From positions 5,608,642 to 5,672,641 of the forward strand of contig JAKSZT010017954.1 in the NCBI GenBank assembly GCA_026826555.1: 64,000 nucleotides of DNA, given 5' to 3'. This document shows, one piece after another, positions 33,400-45,479 of the stretch (the stretch's first letter is position 1; every line of letters starts with the position of its first letter). Under the pieces are notes generated by a model that worked only from the letters and a program-made list of their open reading frames with translations, searched no databases and was not told the origin of the DNA. Position numbers and translations under genes: made by a program. This DNA is from Tolypeutes matacus. Taxonomy: Eukaryota; Chordata; Mammalia; Cingulata; Chlamyphoridae.

Positions 33400-33960
33400 T
33401 GTGACAGAAAATACAATGCAAGCGCCTTAAGCAGACCAGGGATATGGCTTACATAACCGGAAGTTCAGGGATAAGCAAGTAAGAGAGGGTGGAACCCAGA
33501 GATTCAAGTCACAAAGGCCTGACCTCTCTCTGTCTCACTCTGCTTTCCTTTGTGCTCTCCATCTCCAGTTGGCTTTCTCTTCATGGTGGCAAAATGGCAC
33601 TTAGCAGCTCCTGGGCTTTTCTTCACCATCTCAGATCAGGTTCAGAGCCATTTTATTAGCTCTGTTTCAGTCTCCTGCTCATCCCTTAACCAATCCAGTG
33701 TCAGGATGAGATGATGCTCTTAGTGTCATGCCCTCCTCTGGAGCCAATAGGAGGAGTCTCCACCTCCAAACTTTACAGAAGAAGAAGAAAGAGATGGTTC
33801 CCTGGAAGGAATTCAGGCACTATCGCCAAAGTTACAATCTCTGGTGGAAATAGCCTTGATGGCTCCATCCAGGGCTGCTGCCACAGCCATATTCCTTACG
33901 GGTTCCTTCTGCCCTCCAACTCCCACCTCCATTGTCACCAAACTGAGACCTGAGTAGGGG
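33400..33960. mobile_element. Old interspersed repeat, LTR-like
   Basis: 'ttcaagtcacaaaggcctga', 'tcatggtggcaaaatggc' and 'aaccaatccagtgtcagg' recall an abundant old mammalian repeat with the 'tggtggcaagatggc' word. The family is not identified. Confidence 0.35.
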
Positions 33961-34479
33961 GGAAATACATCATATGACTTTCTATCTTTAGGTGAATCTG
34001 GTACTAAGATTTTTTCACATGCTTCTCTGGCTATCTATGGAGAAAGAGTATTACTTGGCCCTGATACTCTCAGCCCCAAATTCCAAATTCCAGGCTAAAC
34101 ATCCCGCTTAACTCCACCTGCTAGGTGTACTTCATGAGGTCTGTCCTCTGTTCTCATCCTCTGACACAGCCATGGGCTCCTGAGGAGACTTGGCCCAGGA
34201 CAGGTAATTCTTTCTTTATTGTCCCTCTTCTTTATCTTTATTAATGGGAGCATATGGGAAGACTGTAGGAAAAAGGTGCTTGGGACTTTGCGGTTTGTGA
34301 GTCTAAGCACATTAGATCCTAGAGTTTATAAGTTCTAGATGAATGGGTGCTAGTGCCATGTGGAGAACCATGAGGGCTCCCATCCTAATAACCAGAAGAA
34401 AGGGAAAGGATGTTAGGGGACAAAAACAACAATGTGCACAACAAGCATTTTTCCTGATCCTTAATCATTCTTGGAACCA
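33961..34479. other. No feature recognised
   Basis: Unique-looking DNA within the L1M interruption. Confidence 0.35.
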
Positions 34480-34810
34480 TGATTTTTAATGACTTTGTAA
34501 TACCCTTTTGTACCAATGTACCCTATTAACCAGTCATTAGTTGATATTTTCTAGTTTTGTTTTTATTCTATGCTGCTAGAATGTAATGCTATAATGAAAA
34601 TCCTTGTGTAGAAAGCTTTAACTGTTTCTTCAATTATTTCCTTGGAATAAATTCCTAGAAGTAGAATTATTGGGTCATAGGCTTCTGATACATCGGTCCA
34701 AATTGCCTTCCAGAAAACTGTTAGGTTATAGGACCACCCACCGGGTGTGAGAGCAGCTCTCTTGCCTGACCCTTACATGCTGAGAGTCTGAATCTCAGTT
34801 ATTCATTCAG
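34480..34810 (-). mobile_element. Old L1M 3' UTR, antisense, second part
   Basis: 'gaaaatccttgtgtagaaag', 'aaattcctagaagtagaatt', 'attgggtcataggcttctga' and 'ccaaattgccttccagaaaa' are in antisense L1M order. Confidence 0.65.
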
Positions 34811-36549
34811 TCAGACAGTCACTCATCCTATTAATTTGCTAACATGAGATAAAGAGACTATTGGGATTGGGCAAAACAAAACAAAAAAAAATGGTAAAGT
34901 GGATAGCAGGCTAAAAATGATTTCTGCCATTCAACCCTAAGAGAGCTAAAGGTGAGTGAAAAATAAGAAATTGCAGTAAAAAGCTATACTCCTTTGAAAG
35001 CCACTACTTGATGAAGACGAAGACTGTATGTGAAATGGAGTCATGAGCATGCCTTGCTGGACTCCACCTTGGCATGAACTTGCCGTGAACAGTGCAGTAT
35101 TGATAAAACTTTGGGTCTTTGGAAAGGAGGTTAGAAAAACTCTTTTATCAGTCATTCAATTTTTCAATACTATAGTCAATAAAATTTCTTATCTAATCAT
35201 CCAAGCTACATAAAGAGGCAGAAGTTAACCCATTTATTCATTCATTCAACATTCAGTGAGCTGTTGTTTATTTGCAAAACATTATGTCAGGTACTTGAGG
35301 CTACATAATTTGAAATGAAGAAAATGAAACTGTTTTCTAATAGCTAAGTGATTCCCTCCATACATGAAGAAATCAGAAATATCCACATTATCCTTACTGA
35401 AATGGAATGGTTCCTAGGTAAGAACAAGATCTGGTGGTGAGTTAATTGATTTTATTAACTTATCCAGAGAAAGAATACATGATCACAGAACTTTAAAAAG
35501 AGAAAGTGAGAAAGACAGTCATTGTAGTAGTGCTCATGAAATCACTCCTAAGGTATCCTAAGAAGTCCACAAGAGCACAATACTTGTTTGGTAGGTCTAT
35601 TTCTCTGGGGAATATGGATGCATCAGACTAGCAGAGCCTGATGACATTAAAGTATTAAATATTTAAATCTGCTACCAAGGCCTCTTGCTTTGATTTCTTA
35701 TAACACATGCAACCTTCTGATTATTTGGGTTTAAATGTGGTTTTTCTAGGTGGACAAAATGGCAGATCAGGCTAATATGCATGTTTGCTCCTCGTCTAAC
35801 TTGTGTTTCCCCTTGTAAATTAGTGAATTGACATTTTGATTTATATACACAAGATTTTTGTGAGCTGGGCTCATTCATTCACACCCTGAGAAACTGGCCC
35901 ACTTAATAAGCTGAATCAAACTTTTCAGCCCCCAAGGCTGAGGGTTAGATTTGCCAATGTAATAAATATCATCTTGTGCATCCAAAGACCCCCCAACCTG
36001 CTTAGCACAGTATTTGGTATGTAGAAGATGCTCAACAAATGCTTCTTGCCTTCAGTTGATTTGAATTGAGTGGATTGATTGAATTGAACTTGGTAGAGAG
36101 GTAGACACAGACCCATAGATTTGGGAAGTCACCAGTATAGGTCACATGAAGTTATGTAAATGAATTAGATTATCCAGCAATAATGGAACTTGTAGAGAGG
36201 GAAGAGAGGGGAGCTCATGGCAGTAACTTAGAGAATGCTCATAAAAGGGAACTAGAAAAGGAAAGAGCAGTTAGTGGGACATTTGAAGATCAATCAAAGA
36301 GGAAGGCTGAGTAGGGCTGAGGATAACAGAATGAAACACCCCAAGTTCTAATTTATCTTTCTTTAGCTCTACTTTCTCTATAGATTATCAACATCACTAG
36401 CTTGAAATATTATTTATATAAGCCCAAATTTATATACCAAGCCCTGACCTTTTCTCTGGGTTCCAAATCCCTAGAACCAAACTAACCATTTGTCATCTAT
36501 AATGAGGCATCTAACAAGGCTCTCAAATATAAGTTCCTCATGAAAGAAC
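34811..36549. other. No gene; two old relics
   Basis: 35230-35330 (attcattcattcaacattca ... tgtcaggtacttgaggcta) and 35998-36075 (tagcacagtatttggtatgt ... ctcaacaaatgcttcttgcc) look like ends of ancient L2/MIR-class elements. The rest is unassigned; frames are below 70 codons. Confidence 0.45.
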
Positions 36550-37385
36550 TCTTGATTTTCCCCTCCACACCTTTCCTTCTACACCCCCATCTTCTTCAAC
36601 CCCAAAAATGACACACCCATTGCTGAAGCCAAGAACCCAAGGCCTCACCCTTGACACTTCAGTTTTCTCCACACTCCCCTACCCAACCCATCACTACATC
36701 CTGCTGCTTTATCTCAAAAATATGTCTCAAATTCATAAACTTCTCTCCATTTTCACTGCTCTTGATCAAGACACCAAGATTTCTTGAGTTCTAGATGATC
36801 CTATCATTGCCACCTCCATTCTTTTTAAAATGAACTCTGGTTCAGGTCACTCTTCTTCCTTAAAACATTTAATGGTTTTCCACTGCAATTAGGATAAAAC
36901 ACAAAGTCCTCACCATGGCCTAAAAGTTCCACATAAACTAGTCTCAAATAACCCTCTAGCCCCAGTCTCCTACCACCAGCTTGCTAGGTGATTACAATCT
37001 AGCCCCAATGACTTTTTTCTCCTGCATGAATATGCCAAGCTCATTCCTTCCTTGGGAGCTTTGCACTTGCTATTCTTTCCGCCCACCCCGTCATTCTATC
37101 CCCAATCTTTGTAGTACTGCCAATCATCACTCAGGTGCCACTCACATGTCTCCTCCTCAGTGAAACTGCTCCTAACCACCAGATCAATCACCCAAAACCA
37201 ACTAGAGCCACATTCTAACACATCACCTTGTTTTATTTCCACCACTTTCTAAGTAACCCACCTCCCCCCCATACCCACTCCGTCGGAGCAGGGACATTTT
37301 TTCGCTACTGCTGCACTCCCCAGAACCTAAAAGACTGCCTGGTATGTAGTAGGTGATCAGTAAACATGTATTCAATAAAAGGAGT
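36550..37385 (+). mobile_element. L2, long 3' region
   Basis: Clear L2 run in sense: 'atcattgccacctccattct', 'acaaagtcctcaccatggcc', 'gctttgcacttgctattctt', 'tctcctcctcagtgaaactg', 'ggtatgtagtaggtgatcag' and an end at 'aataaaagga'. One of the longest old repeats here. Confidence 0.75.
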
Positions 37386-38929
37386 TAAAAGGAGACTCTA
37401 TAGGAGGAGGCGGCAATAATCATCTTGCTCATTTTTTATGGCAGAACATATTTTCGTGCACCAAAAATGCCCATTAAAGATTCTAGTTCCATTTGCAATG
37501 TTTTCTTTTGCATTCAAAGACCCAGATACTTGATCTCTGGCTTTTCCTAACAGGCTCAGGAGGCATGCCAAAAAAAAAAAAAAAACACCAACCATCCTGT
37601 TTAAATACCAGAAAGATGATTTTCATGCATTCAAACTCAGTATTTATACTGGAATACAGAGACGTGATTTTGAGAGGAAAAAAAAGTAACAAGAAGACAA
37701 AATTCATTGCAATCTAGCCCCACTTTTTATTCTTTCAACTTGAACAGATTGCTTAACCTGCTCAACCTCAATATCCCAGGCCTTAAAGGAAATGTGCCAG
37801 TACCTGCCTCTTCTCAACTCCCAAGTCTATTTTAACTCATAAAATGTGAAAAATATATAAAAATGGTTTAACGTTAGAGAGTTTATAGGTTAGACAGCTT
37901 GTGAAGTTTTTGATAGCTTTGAAGAAAAGAGTACATTATTATTTTTATGGTCATAATTCAGGGACAGCTTATCACATTATAGAATTTTGAAAAGATTTGG
38001 TCTTTAACCAGAAAAACAACATGTTTATATTAAGGACTGTTATATGAGTAATATGATCTGTCATTGCAGCATCCCTGAGACAGAAGAATCTAGAATGATA
38101 GGAATGGAAAATCGATTTATCAACTTTTCCAACCCAGCATTTATGGGCTAACAGCAAGTGCTGATAGTTGTTGAGTCAAGTGTCAGATGTTCATGCAATG
38201 CCTCAAACATTAGGGGCTGTCAAGATTTTCTTCTACAAATTCCAACTGCCTGACTCAAGCTCTAAGTAGGATTTCTTTCCTCTTCTGCACATCCATGGCA
38301 TTACACTGAATATTTTCCACCTGTGTTAGGTGGAATGCACTCAATGACTTAATAATTATATAAGTTAAAATTATTTTTTTTGTTTTTGTAGATTTTTTTA
38401 CTTCAAATACAGAAAAAAAAAAAACTTGACTAATATTAGCTTTAAAACATTGTAGCTTATTTGACTTATCCAACAGGGATTCTGGGAGAGGCCAATCTAA
38501 AGCTAAGATAGTACCTCAACGGTGGCACAGGAACTCAGCAGATGTGTGCTGGTAAAGATTTAACAACCACTCTTCAAGAAAAGTCCCGATTTGTCACATT
38601 TGCAATTTCCATGGTGTAAATACTTACAGGTGGTTTGATTCCAAGCTACCAATGTAACATAACTGAATGCTGAGTCGGGGGGAGAAATAAGCAGAAGCAC
38701 AACGTTACAAAGAATTTCCACTATACTGATCCAATAAGACACAAATAACCTCAAGATTATTAGAAGAGAGCAAAATGTAGTAAAAATAACTAGGAAATGA
38801 TGCATTTGGGGGTATTTTACTTGTTCTAATATAATTTATTTAATTGTAAGTTTATATAATGTAATGTTTAATAATGGCTGTTTAACCACAGGCTTGCAAA
38901 ATCCCTAAAAATTTCACAATCGACTCTCA
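37386..38929. other. No gene recognised
   Basis: AT-rich unique-looking DNA with A runs near 37571-37585 and 38413-38424. Frames up to 81 codons, no domain. Confidence 0.4.
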
Positions 38930-39260
38930 CAAGTCAGTACAAGCCAGTGCCAACACACCCCTGTATGTAGGATCTTCATACCATTTTTCTGTGCCATTCT
39001 TCATCTTCAAGCTTGTTGCCTCATGGTAGCAAGATGGCTGCCACTTTTCTAAGCCTCACCCATGCATTCCAGGCAGAAAGAAGAGAAAAGGGCAAAAAAG
39101 CTAAAGGGGCATGCCAATTTTAAAAAGTTATTTCCCCAAAGCCCAGAAACCTCTGTTTACAGCTCATTGGCCAGATGTGTCACCTGATCTCCCTAAGGTG
39201 AAGGTGGCTAGGCAAAAGGGACTCACAGTTGGATGCTGGGTCAGTCAACCAAATGGACAG
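38930..39260. mobile_element. Old interspersed repeat, LTR-like
   Basis: 'ttgcctcatggtagcaagat', 'ggctgccacttttctaagc', 'cattccaggcagaaagaaga' and 'cagctcattggccagatgtg' match in order a common old mammalian repeat. The 87-codon frame from 39111 is repeat-derived. Confidence 0.45.
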
Positions 39261-39539
39261 GTCATAATAATGAAAACATATTTATTGAACTCCAAAGCAC
39301 AGCACAATGAGGCAGAGCTGGAAATAGAGTGGTTCAAGACTCAGTCCTTGCCTTCAGAGATTCTTGGAAAATAAAACAGGCACACACAGAAATATAACCA
39401 ACTGCAGGCTATGAATTCTCCATTAAGCACACAATAAGGGCCAAATATGTCTCAGATGCCAAGTACCTCTGGAGCTGGCGGAGGCAGGCATCACTCTGGG
39501 CTGGGTGGTCCATTTCAACAGAAGGGCTTCTCATCACAG
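39261..39539 (+). mobile_element. Ancient LINE-class relic (weak)
   Basis: 'acatatttattgaactccaa', 'agtccttgccttcagagatt' and 'aaaacaggcacacacagaaa' resemble the ancient 'ttattgagcacc ... ccctgccctcatgga' class. Confidence 0.35.
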
Positions 39540-39770
39540 AATAGAAGTCAGGTCAAACAAGTAATTATCAATGGGTTTATAAATTCTGCTTAATTTGAAT
39601 CATTAATTATTGTACATCAGCGTGACCTTTGTACCTTCTCCTATTTCAGTTATTTTAGTTAATTGCATGGGAGGTTTAAATTTGTGTTGGAATATGTGGA
39701 CTGAAATTAAATTCCTCTCTCTGCAATGACCTACCTATGCTTTCTAGGAAACAGATAATTATCATTTTTT
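39540..39770. promoter_or_regulatory. Candidate conserved noncoding element
   Basis: Repeat-free AT-rich DNA with many homeodomain-like cores: 'aagtaattatcaatggg', 'gcttaatttgaatcattaat', 'tttagttaattgcatggg', 'cagataattatcatt'. Density is seen; conservation and function are inferred only. Confidence 0.25.
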
Positions 39771-40429
39771 CTAAGCTTAGTCCAATACCCTTCAAACCCC
39801 TATGGAATCACATTACTGGTATCATGATGGTTTTTTAAGTGGTACATTTAAAAATTTCTCTCTTTCTCCCACCACCACAGTGACTACAGCACCATGTTAT
39901 CATTTCCAAAAGGTGTACGTAATAATTCCCTGATCTCAATATTGTGTCCATCTCTCTGGAAATTTCTAACATAATCAAGGTTTAATTAAATTATGCCCAC
40001 ATTTCTTTAAATGTTCTGAGTTCCCTCCTGCACTTGTGCAGAGTGGGGGATCCTCACTCTCAGCATGAATGGGCTTCACCCAAATGAACAAGAATGATGG
40101 CCACTGTGAGTTGCTGAGCTCTACAAGCCCTTGGAGCTGTAGAATCAGGCAATCAGTTTTGCCTGATATTCTCTTACTGCCTCTCAGTTTTGCCCTTTTA
40201 GCTCTGTATGGGTCACCACTGAATTCCTGCTTTTAAAAAACACCAGCACAATGGCCTGTCTACACAATGTTAGGTCTGGCCTGTTCAGAGAAACTTTTGT
40301 TACAAGGTCCTGCAGGACCCAGTGATAGGCATTCCTCCTCTCTCTGGGAATCCTGGAAACCTTTTTTTTCTCCCACTACCCCGCTTCTCTCCCACATGAC
40401 CCACTTTGTTCCATGAGAAGATAACCTAT
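39771..40429. other. No feature recognised
   Basis: Unique-looking DNA; no repeat or frame of note. Confidence 0.35.
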
Positions 40430-40770
40430 AAGTTAGCTCTTGCAGCAATAATGCTGCATAACGAATCTCCCCAAAATGCATACTCTTAAAACGGTAAGCA
40501 TCTCTTTTTCTCACTCCCAGGTCTGTGGAGCCTCTGGGGTCACCCTGCTTCAGGCTGTGGGTCAGCTTAGGTTAGCCACAGATTCAGGTTGGGTTCACAT
40601 CTGCTCTCCAGATGTCTCCACTTCTTGGACCAGCAGCTACCTGGGCATGGTCTTGCCATAGTCAAGAGCTCAAAAGGGCAAGCAGAAACATGCAAAACCC
40701 CTTGAGGACTTGCAAATGGTCATTTGTGCTCACTTTCCATTACCCAACACCCAATATCCATGGGGAGGGA
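40430..40770. mobile_element. Old ERVL-type LTR piece
   Basis: 'aataatgctgcataacgaat', 'ctgtgggtcagcttaggtta', 'ctcaaaagggcaagcagaaa' and 'catgcaaaaccccttgagga' are in the order of an old LTR class related to 28428. Confidence 0.45.
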
Positions 40771-42045
40771 AATACACTCCCCCTACTTCAATGGAAAGAC
40801 CTTAAAGTAACAAGGCAAAGGACATGTATGAATAATTTTAATTCAGGGAGGCCCTGAAGAAATGAAAACTGAGTCCATCTTCCACAGACACCTTTCCCTT
40901 TGTGAATAATCTCTCTTCTCACAAGCAATTTGCAATCTCAGTTTTATAAAGATTTTTTCCAGGGACTGTCTTTGTTCTTTCATCATTAAGCACACCTTGG
41001 ATGCCTATAAAATATTCCCACTGGTCACTAGGCACCTGGGAGCTGAGATGGGTCCTGTTCTAGAAAAACCTAAATTGGGTAATGGAAATAACTCACACTA
41101 ACACACCTGAAACAGTTGGTTGATAAGACAAAGCAGTATAAAATGGAGAGGCAGGATGGGGCTGGGTGAGTAAAATTTCAATAGACAAGAGCAAGGCTTT
41201 TGTCAAAAGGAGGAAAGGTTCTATGTGGGGATTGGCGATACCTCAGACATACATCGTCCTAACTTTTATAACAAGGTGAAATATGAATAATCAAGTATAA
41301 TCAGTCAGTAGATGCTGCTTATATTTTGACTCTGTTTTTCTACCCCTAATCTTCAGCTGTCTTTCCAATATTTGATTTGTTAACAATAACAGTGAAAATA
41401 ATAATAATCAAAGCAGAATGGCAGTGGCACAAATGAAAGTGTACTCTTTAGAATTATGTTGTAAATGCAAACATTCACAGCTCCAATTGATTAGTTTTAT
41501 AGATCCGGGTTTCCTTCTTTAAAACTAGAAATATCTTCCTACAGAGACTTAGTCATGTGTAAAGAAATAACATCCTCCCCCAAAAAATCAAATAAATAAA
41601 AGGGACAAAAAAAGAAAGAACACCCAAGGAAATAGTTACAGAAAGATTTCATCCATAGGCACCTGAGCAGGACGAGAACTGGACTACTCAGCTCTGTGGT
41701 CTGTGGCAGTAGGAGTACATGAAAAGATTGTCTTTTATCCATTTCACTGGAGATTGAAAGAACAGACAGTTGAGCTCAGTACTGGTTTGGATTCAGTTCC
41801 TCTAAGTTTTGCCTCTTGCATTCATGAACTCTGGCCAATACCAGCCTCTGAACTGGATTCTGAGAGCTGGAAGGTCTCTGACCCTTGCTTCATTTCACAG
41901 GTGAGGAAAAAGAAGCCCAGGGAGTTCAATAAATTTGAATAAAACTGGAACTCCAGATTTTCGAGGTGAAGGTAAGATGCTGGATGCATCATGTGCTCCA
42001 AGAGTGGGATTCCTGTGAGTGAGCTCTGCTCACCAACCTTTGCAA
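40771..42045. other. No gene; weak relic near 41860-41945
   Basis: Unique-looking DNA. 'gaaggtctctgacccttgc' with 'cacaggtgaggaaaaagaag' suggests an ancient SINE/LINE scrap. Frames up to 81 codons, no domain. Confidence 0.4.
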
Positions 42046-42049
42046 AACT

Positions 42050-42245
42050 GACCTCTGAGAATGGGCACAGGAGCCTTGACTTCAGACAGAACTTGGTTCA
42101 AATCACAGCTCTTCCAGGTCTTTGCTGGATGTCCATGGAAGAATTGCATGCTCTCTCTAGACTTCCATTTCCTTCTCTGCAAAATGGGGCTAATGACATC
42201 TTACGGGCAGTGCTCTTAGGAGGGGCAGGTGAGATGAGGCATGGG
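42050..42245 (-). mobile_element. MIR relic, antisense
   Basis: 'cttgacttcagacagaactt', 'ggttcaaatcacagctcttc', 'ctgcaaaatggggctaatga' and 'ggtgagatgaggcatggg' are the antisense MIR order. Confidence 0.65.
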
Positions 42246-42293
42246 ATGGGCCCTGGCATCAAGGAGGGGAGCAGCACGTAGTCATTACAGTGG

Positions 42294-42703
42294 TGACTAA
42301 GGTAGAATGAATCGTGTCCCCCATAAAAGACATGCTCAAGTCTTAATCCATGTCCCTGTGGGTGTGACCCCTTTTGTAAACAGGATCTTTGAAGGTGTTA
42401 TTGTTAGTTAAGGTGTGACCACATTGAATCAGGGTGGGCCTTAATCCATGTGACTGGAGGGCTAACAAAAAGAGGACATTTGGTGCAGTCAGTTAAAGCC
42501 AGAAGTCAGAAGAAGCCAGAGAGGAGAGAGAGATCACCACGTGACAGAGTACTGCCATCACTAGAATGCTACCAACTCTGGGAGAAAGCGTGGCCTTGCC
42601 AACATGTTGATTTAGGACTTCCAAACTGTGAGACAATAAATGCTTGTTATTTAAGCCAAACCATTGTGTGGTATTTGTCATAGCAGCCCTGACAAACTAA
42701 GAC
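42294..42703 (+). mobile_element. Solo LTR, MaLR type
   Basis: 'gaatcgtgtcccccataaaa', 'cttaatccatgtccctgtgg', 'gttaaggtgtgaccacattg', 'gtgactggagggctaac', 'tgagacaataaatgcttgtt' (poly(A) signal) and 'acaaactaagac' give a full MaLR LTR. agtgg lies on both sides (42289-42293, 42704-42708). No internal region. Confidence 0.82.
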
Positions 42704-42708
42704 AGTGG

Positions 42709-43714
42709 TGATTACATGAAGTGAGCATCGTGGGCTCACAGGCCTTCCTGGGAGCCTCTGTGCACAGAGCACTTTGTGGGGAGGTAGGGCAGGACCTTGC
42801 CTGAGTCCCAGGCTTTCCTGCACTGAGGCCACAGGGCTCTGACTCAGGCTGCTCAGAGAGAAGATAGCGAGGCTCTCGCCCCTCCCAAGGACTCTGTTTT
42901 GGGGCTTGTGAAAAGCAGTAATTTCCCTGTTACACTTCCTCATGCACACTGCCCCAGAGTTTTGTCATAAATGTGATATGACCTAAATAACAGACTTGGA
43001 TAAATGTACTGTTGGGGTGGAAGAGAGGAGAATGGTAATGGATCTTGAGGCTCAGAGATTTCCCTGAGGATAGGGAGATAGATTTTCCATACAGTAAATG
43101 GAGATGTGCCCCATGGCAACTGGAAAACTCTTGATGAAAGGGGACCTGAAGATGGACAACCAGTAGGGGAAGAGGAATTTGCCACAAGAGGATCCCTGAG
43201 GAGAATCTAACTTCCTGGGGGTGCTCCTGGTGGGCTATGGAAAAATTATATTGGGTACAGTTTTATGTTTCCTGCCGCAGTGTTGTAAACCCCTTGAATT
43301 ACTCCCACATCCTTCAGGACAGTTTAATCCAAATTTGAGTGGCAATATGGTAGAGGATAAAGGGACAGGAGGTATTGTTTCTGAATTGTCCTGGAAATAA
43401 ATTTGGACCATATGCACACACATACCTCCCAAGGGCAAACATGAATTATTAGAGATAGCACTACCTAAATCAAGAAGGAAGACAAATGTATTTTCTTGTC
43501 TCGCCCTCTCATAATTTGAAAGCTTCTTCTTTTGCACAATGGAGACCATTTACATTATTATTCAGAACATTATTAGGTCCTCTCTTCATTGCATCTTTTC
43601 AAATTTCAGCTTTGGACCATTGGAAACAAGAAAGGGGCTCATTGCTCATCCATATACCTCTCAATGGCCACATAAAGACCAGAGAGAAGCTTTGGATTAT
43701 TGCCTGTTAGGATA
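42709..43714. other. No gene recognised
   Basis: Unique-looking DNA; frames up to 104 codons (43235-43549 minus) without a domain. Confidence 0.4.
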
Positions 43715-43727
43715 CCACAAACTCTCT

Positions 43728-44096
43728 CTCTCATTTTTTTTTTAAAGATTTTATTTATTTCTCTCTCCCCACCCCCTCGTTGTTTGCCCTTGCTATGTCT
43801 GTTTGTCATCTTTGTTTCTTTAGGAGGCGCCAGGAACCAAACCCAGGACCTCAGATGTGGCAAGGAAGCACGTAATCGCTTATGCCACCTCCATTCCCTC
43901 CTTTGTTGTGTCTCTCAGTATGTTTTTCCTCTTGTGTCTCTTGTTTCGTCATCTTGTTGCATCAGCTCGTCGCATCTGCCCATCGCATCTGCCCATCGCG
44001 CCAGCTCGCTGTCTTCTTTAGGAGGCACTGGGAACTGAAACACAGACCTCCCGTGTGGTAGACGGGAGCCCAATTGCTTCAGCCACATCCACTTCC
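43728..44096 (-). mobile_element. DAS-type SINE, dimer
   Basis: tRNA-like units near 43824-43895 and 44022-44092 in minus orientation, poly(T) at 43733-43743. The linker has a partial triplication (gcccatcgcatct). Perfect 13-bp flanks ccacaaactctct at 43715-43727 and 44097-44109. The 112-codon frame on top is repeat-derived. Confidence 0.9.
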
Positions 44097-44109
44097 CCAC
44101 AAACTCTCT

Positions 44110-44260
44110 TTTAAGGACAAGTAACTATAATCTTGTTAAGGCTCATTTTCCTTATCTGTAAAATGGAAATAACAGCTCCTACCACATATAAGTATCACAG
44201 GGATTAAATGAGCAGCTCCTTGCACAGTGATTCAGTCAAATGCTAGTTTCCCTCTTCCAC
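44110..44260 (-). mobile_element. MIR relic, antisense
   Basis: 'tcattttccttatctgtaaa', 'atggaaataacagctcctac' and 'cagggattaaatgagcagct' match antisense MIR. Confidence 0.6.
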
Positions 44261-44375
44261 ATCTTCATCACCTCACTGAAATTGACCTTCTAAGTTTACA
44301 TGTAAAAAACTAAATGCTTTCTACAGCACAGTGGCAGGAGTTGGGGGTTCCAGCTAATACTTTGCAAAAGGGCAC

Positions 44376-44579
44376 CATCTTAGTTTTCTAGGCTGCTATG
44401 ACAAATACCACACATTCTTGGCTTTAAAAATGGGAATTTATTGGCTCACAGTTTCAGAGGCCAGAAGTCCAAATCAAGTCATTGGCTAGAAGGCTTGCTT
44501 CCTCCCGAAATCAGTAGCATTTTGGCTGGCCAGCAATCTTTGGGTTCCTTGACCTTCCCATCACATGGTAATGTCCTTT
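44376..44579 (-). mobile_element. Outer MaLR-type LTR, first part
   Basis: 'cttagttttctaggctgcta', 'tgacaaataccacacattct' and 'ggctcacagtttcagaggcc' are antisense MaLR. The element is broken at 44579 by a second LTR and resumes at 45239 (after one copy of the duplicated target). Confidence 0.8.
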
Positions 44580-45233
44580 TGTATTAGTCAGCCAAAGAGG
44601 TGCTGATGCAAAATACCAGAAATTTGTTGGTTTTTATAAAGAGTATTTATTTGGGGTAAAAGCTTACAGTTACAAGGCCCTAAAGAGTCCAACTCAAGGT
44701 TACTTCCTCACCAAACTCTGTTGCCACATGTTGAAGCAAGATGGCAGGCAACGTTTGCAGGGGTTCAGCCTTCATCTTCCTTCTTAAGACTCTGTGGATC
44801 CAGCTTCTTCCAATCTCAGCTGTAGGCTGGCACAGGGCTCATCTCTCTCCCCAGGGCTCATTTCTTTCTGGGCTCAGCTGCTCTGTCCTCTTCACAAGGT
44901 CAGCTGTAACTATGAGGCGAATGGCTTATCTCCCTTCCAGGGGCCTCTGCCGTGTCTATGGAACTGTATCTCTTCCTCTGTATATCTTCTCTGTGTATCT
45001 ACTTCTGCCTCCTTGATTGAGTGTCCGTTTATATAGCCCACCAAGGGAGTGGGGACTCAACTCTGAGTCACCCTGATGACGTGGGCTAATCAAAGCCCTA
45101 ATCTTAACATAATCAAATAAATTAAAAACTTTGGATATAATATAATCAAAGGGTATCACGCCCAGAGGAGCAGACCAATTTACAAACATAATCAATATCT
45201 CTTTTTTGAATTTATAAATATCAAACTGCCACA
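44580..45233 (-). mobile_element. Inner solo LTR (ERVL-like) with promoter and poly(A) landmarks
   Basis: 654 bp, TGTATTAG...CTGCCACA on the plus strand, flanked by ccttt at 44575-44579 and 45234-45238. On the minus strand it has a TATA-like word (complement of 45028-45036) then AATAAA (complement of 44646-44651) in the right order for U3-R-U5. No internal genes. A 91-codon frame over it is incidental. Confidence 0.85.
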
Positions 45234-45238
45234 CCTTT

Positions 45239-45479
45239 CCTTTCTCTTCTAGGTTCCCGCTGACTTCCGCTTTCTGGCTCCTCCCAGCGGCTTACTCTGA
45301 CTATGTCTGAATTCTTCTTCTACTTATAAAGAACTCCATTAATCCAGATTAAGGGCCACCCTCATTCAGTTGGGCCACCCTTGAAGTAAAATTACATCTT
45401 CAAGAGGTCTTATTTACAATGGACTGTGGATCAAGACCAAGAACATGCCATAATTGGGGTGAATAATTCAATCCAACAT
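45239..45479 (-). mobile_element. Outer MaLR-type LTR, second part
   Basis: Continues the LTR from 44579: 'ggttcccgctgacttccgct', 'agggccaccctcattcagtt', 'acatcttcaagaggtcttat' and an end 'ttcaatccaaca' at 45479. Parallel to 29600-29870. Confidence 0.8.

Noticed and set aside
44580..45233. Possible cellular gene promoter (TATA-like word, CRE-like gatgacgtgg)
   Set aside because: The termini, 5-bp duplication and order of signals show an LTR; promoter words belong to its U3.
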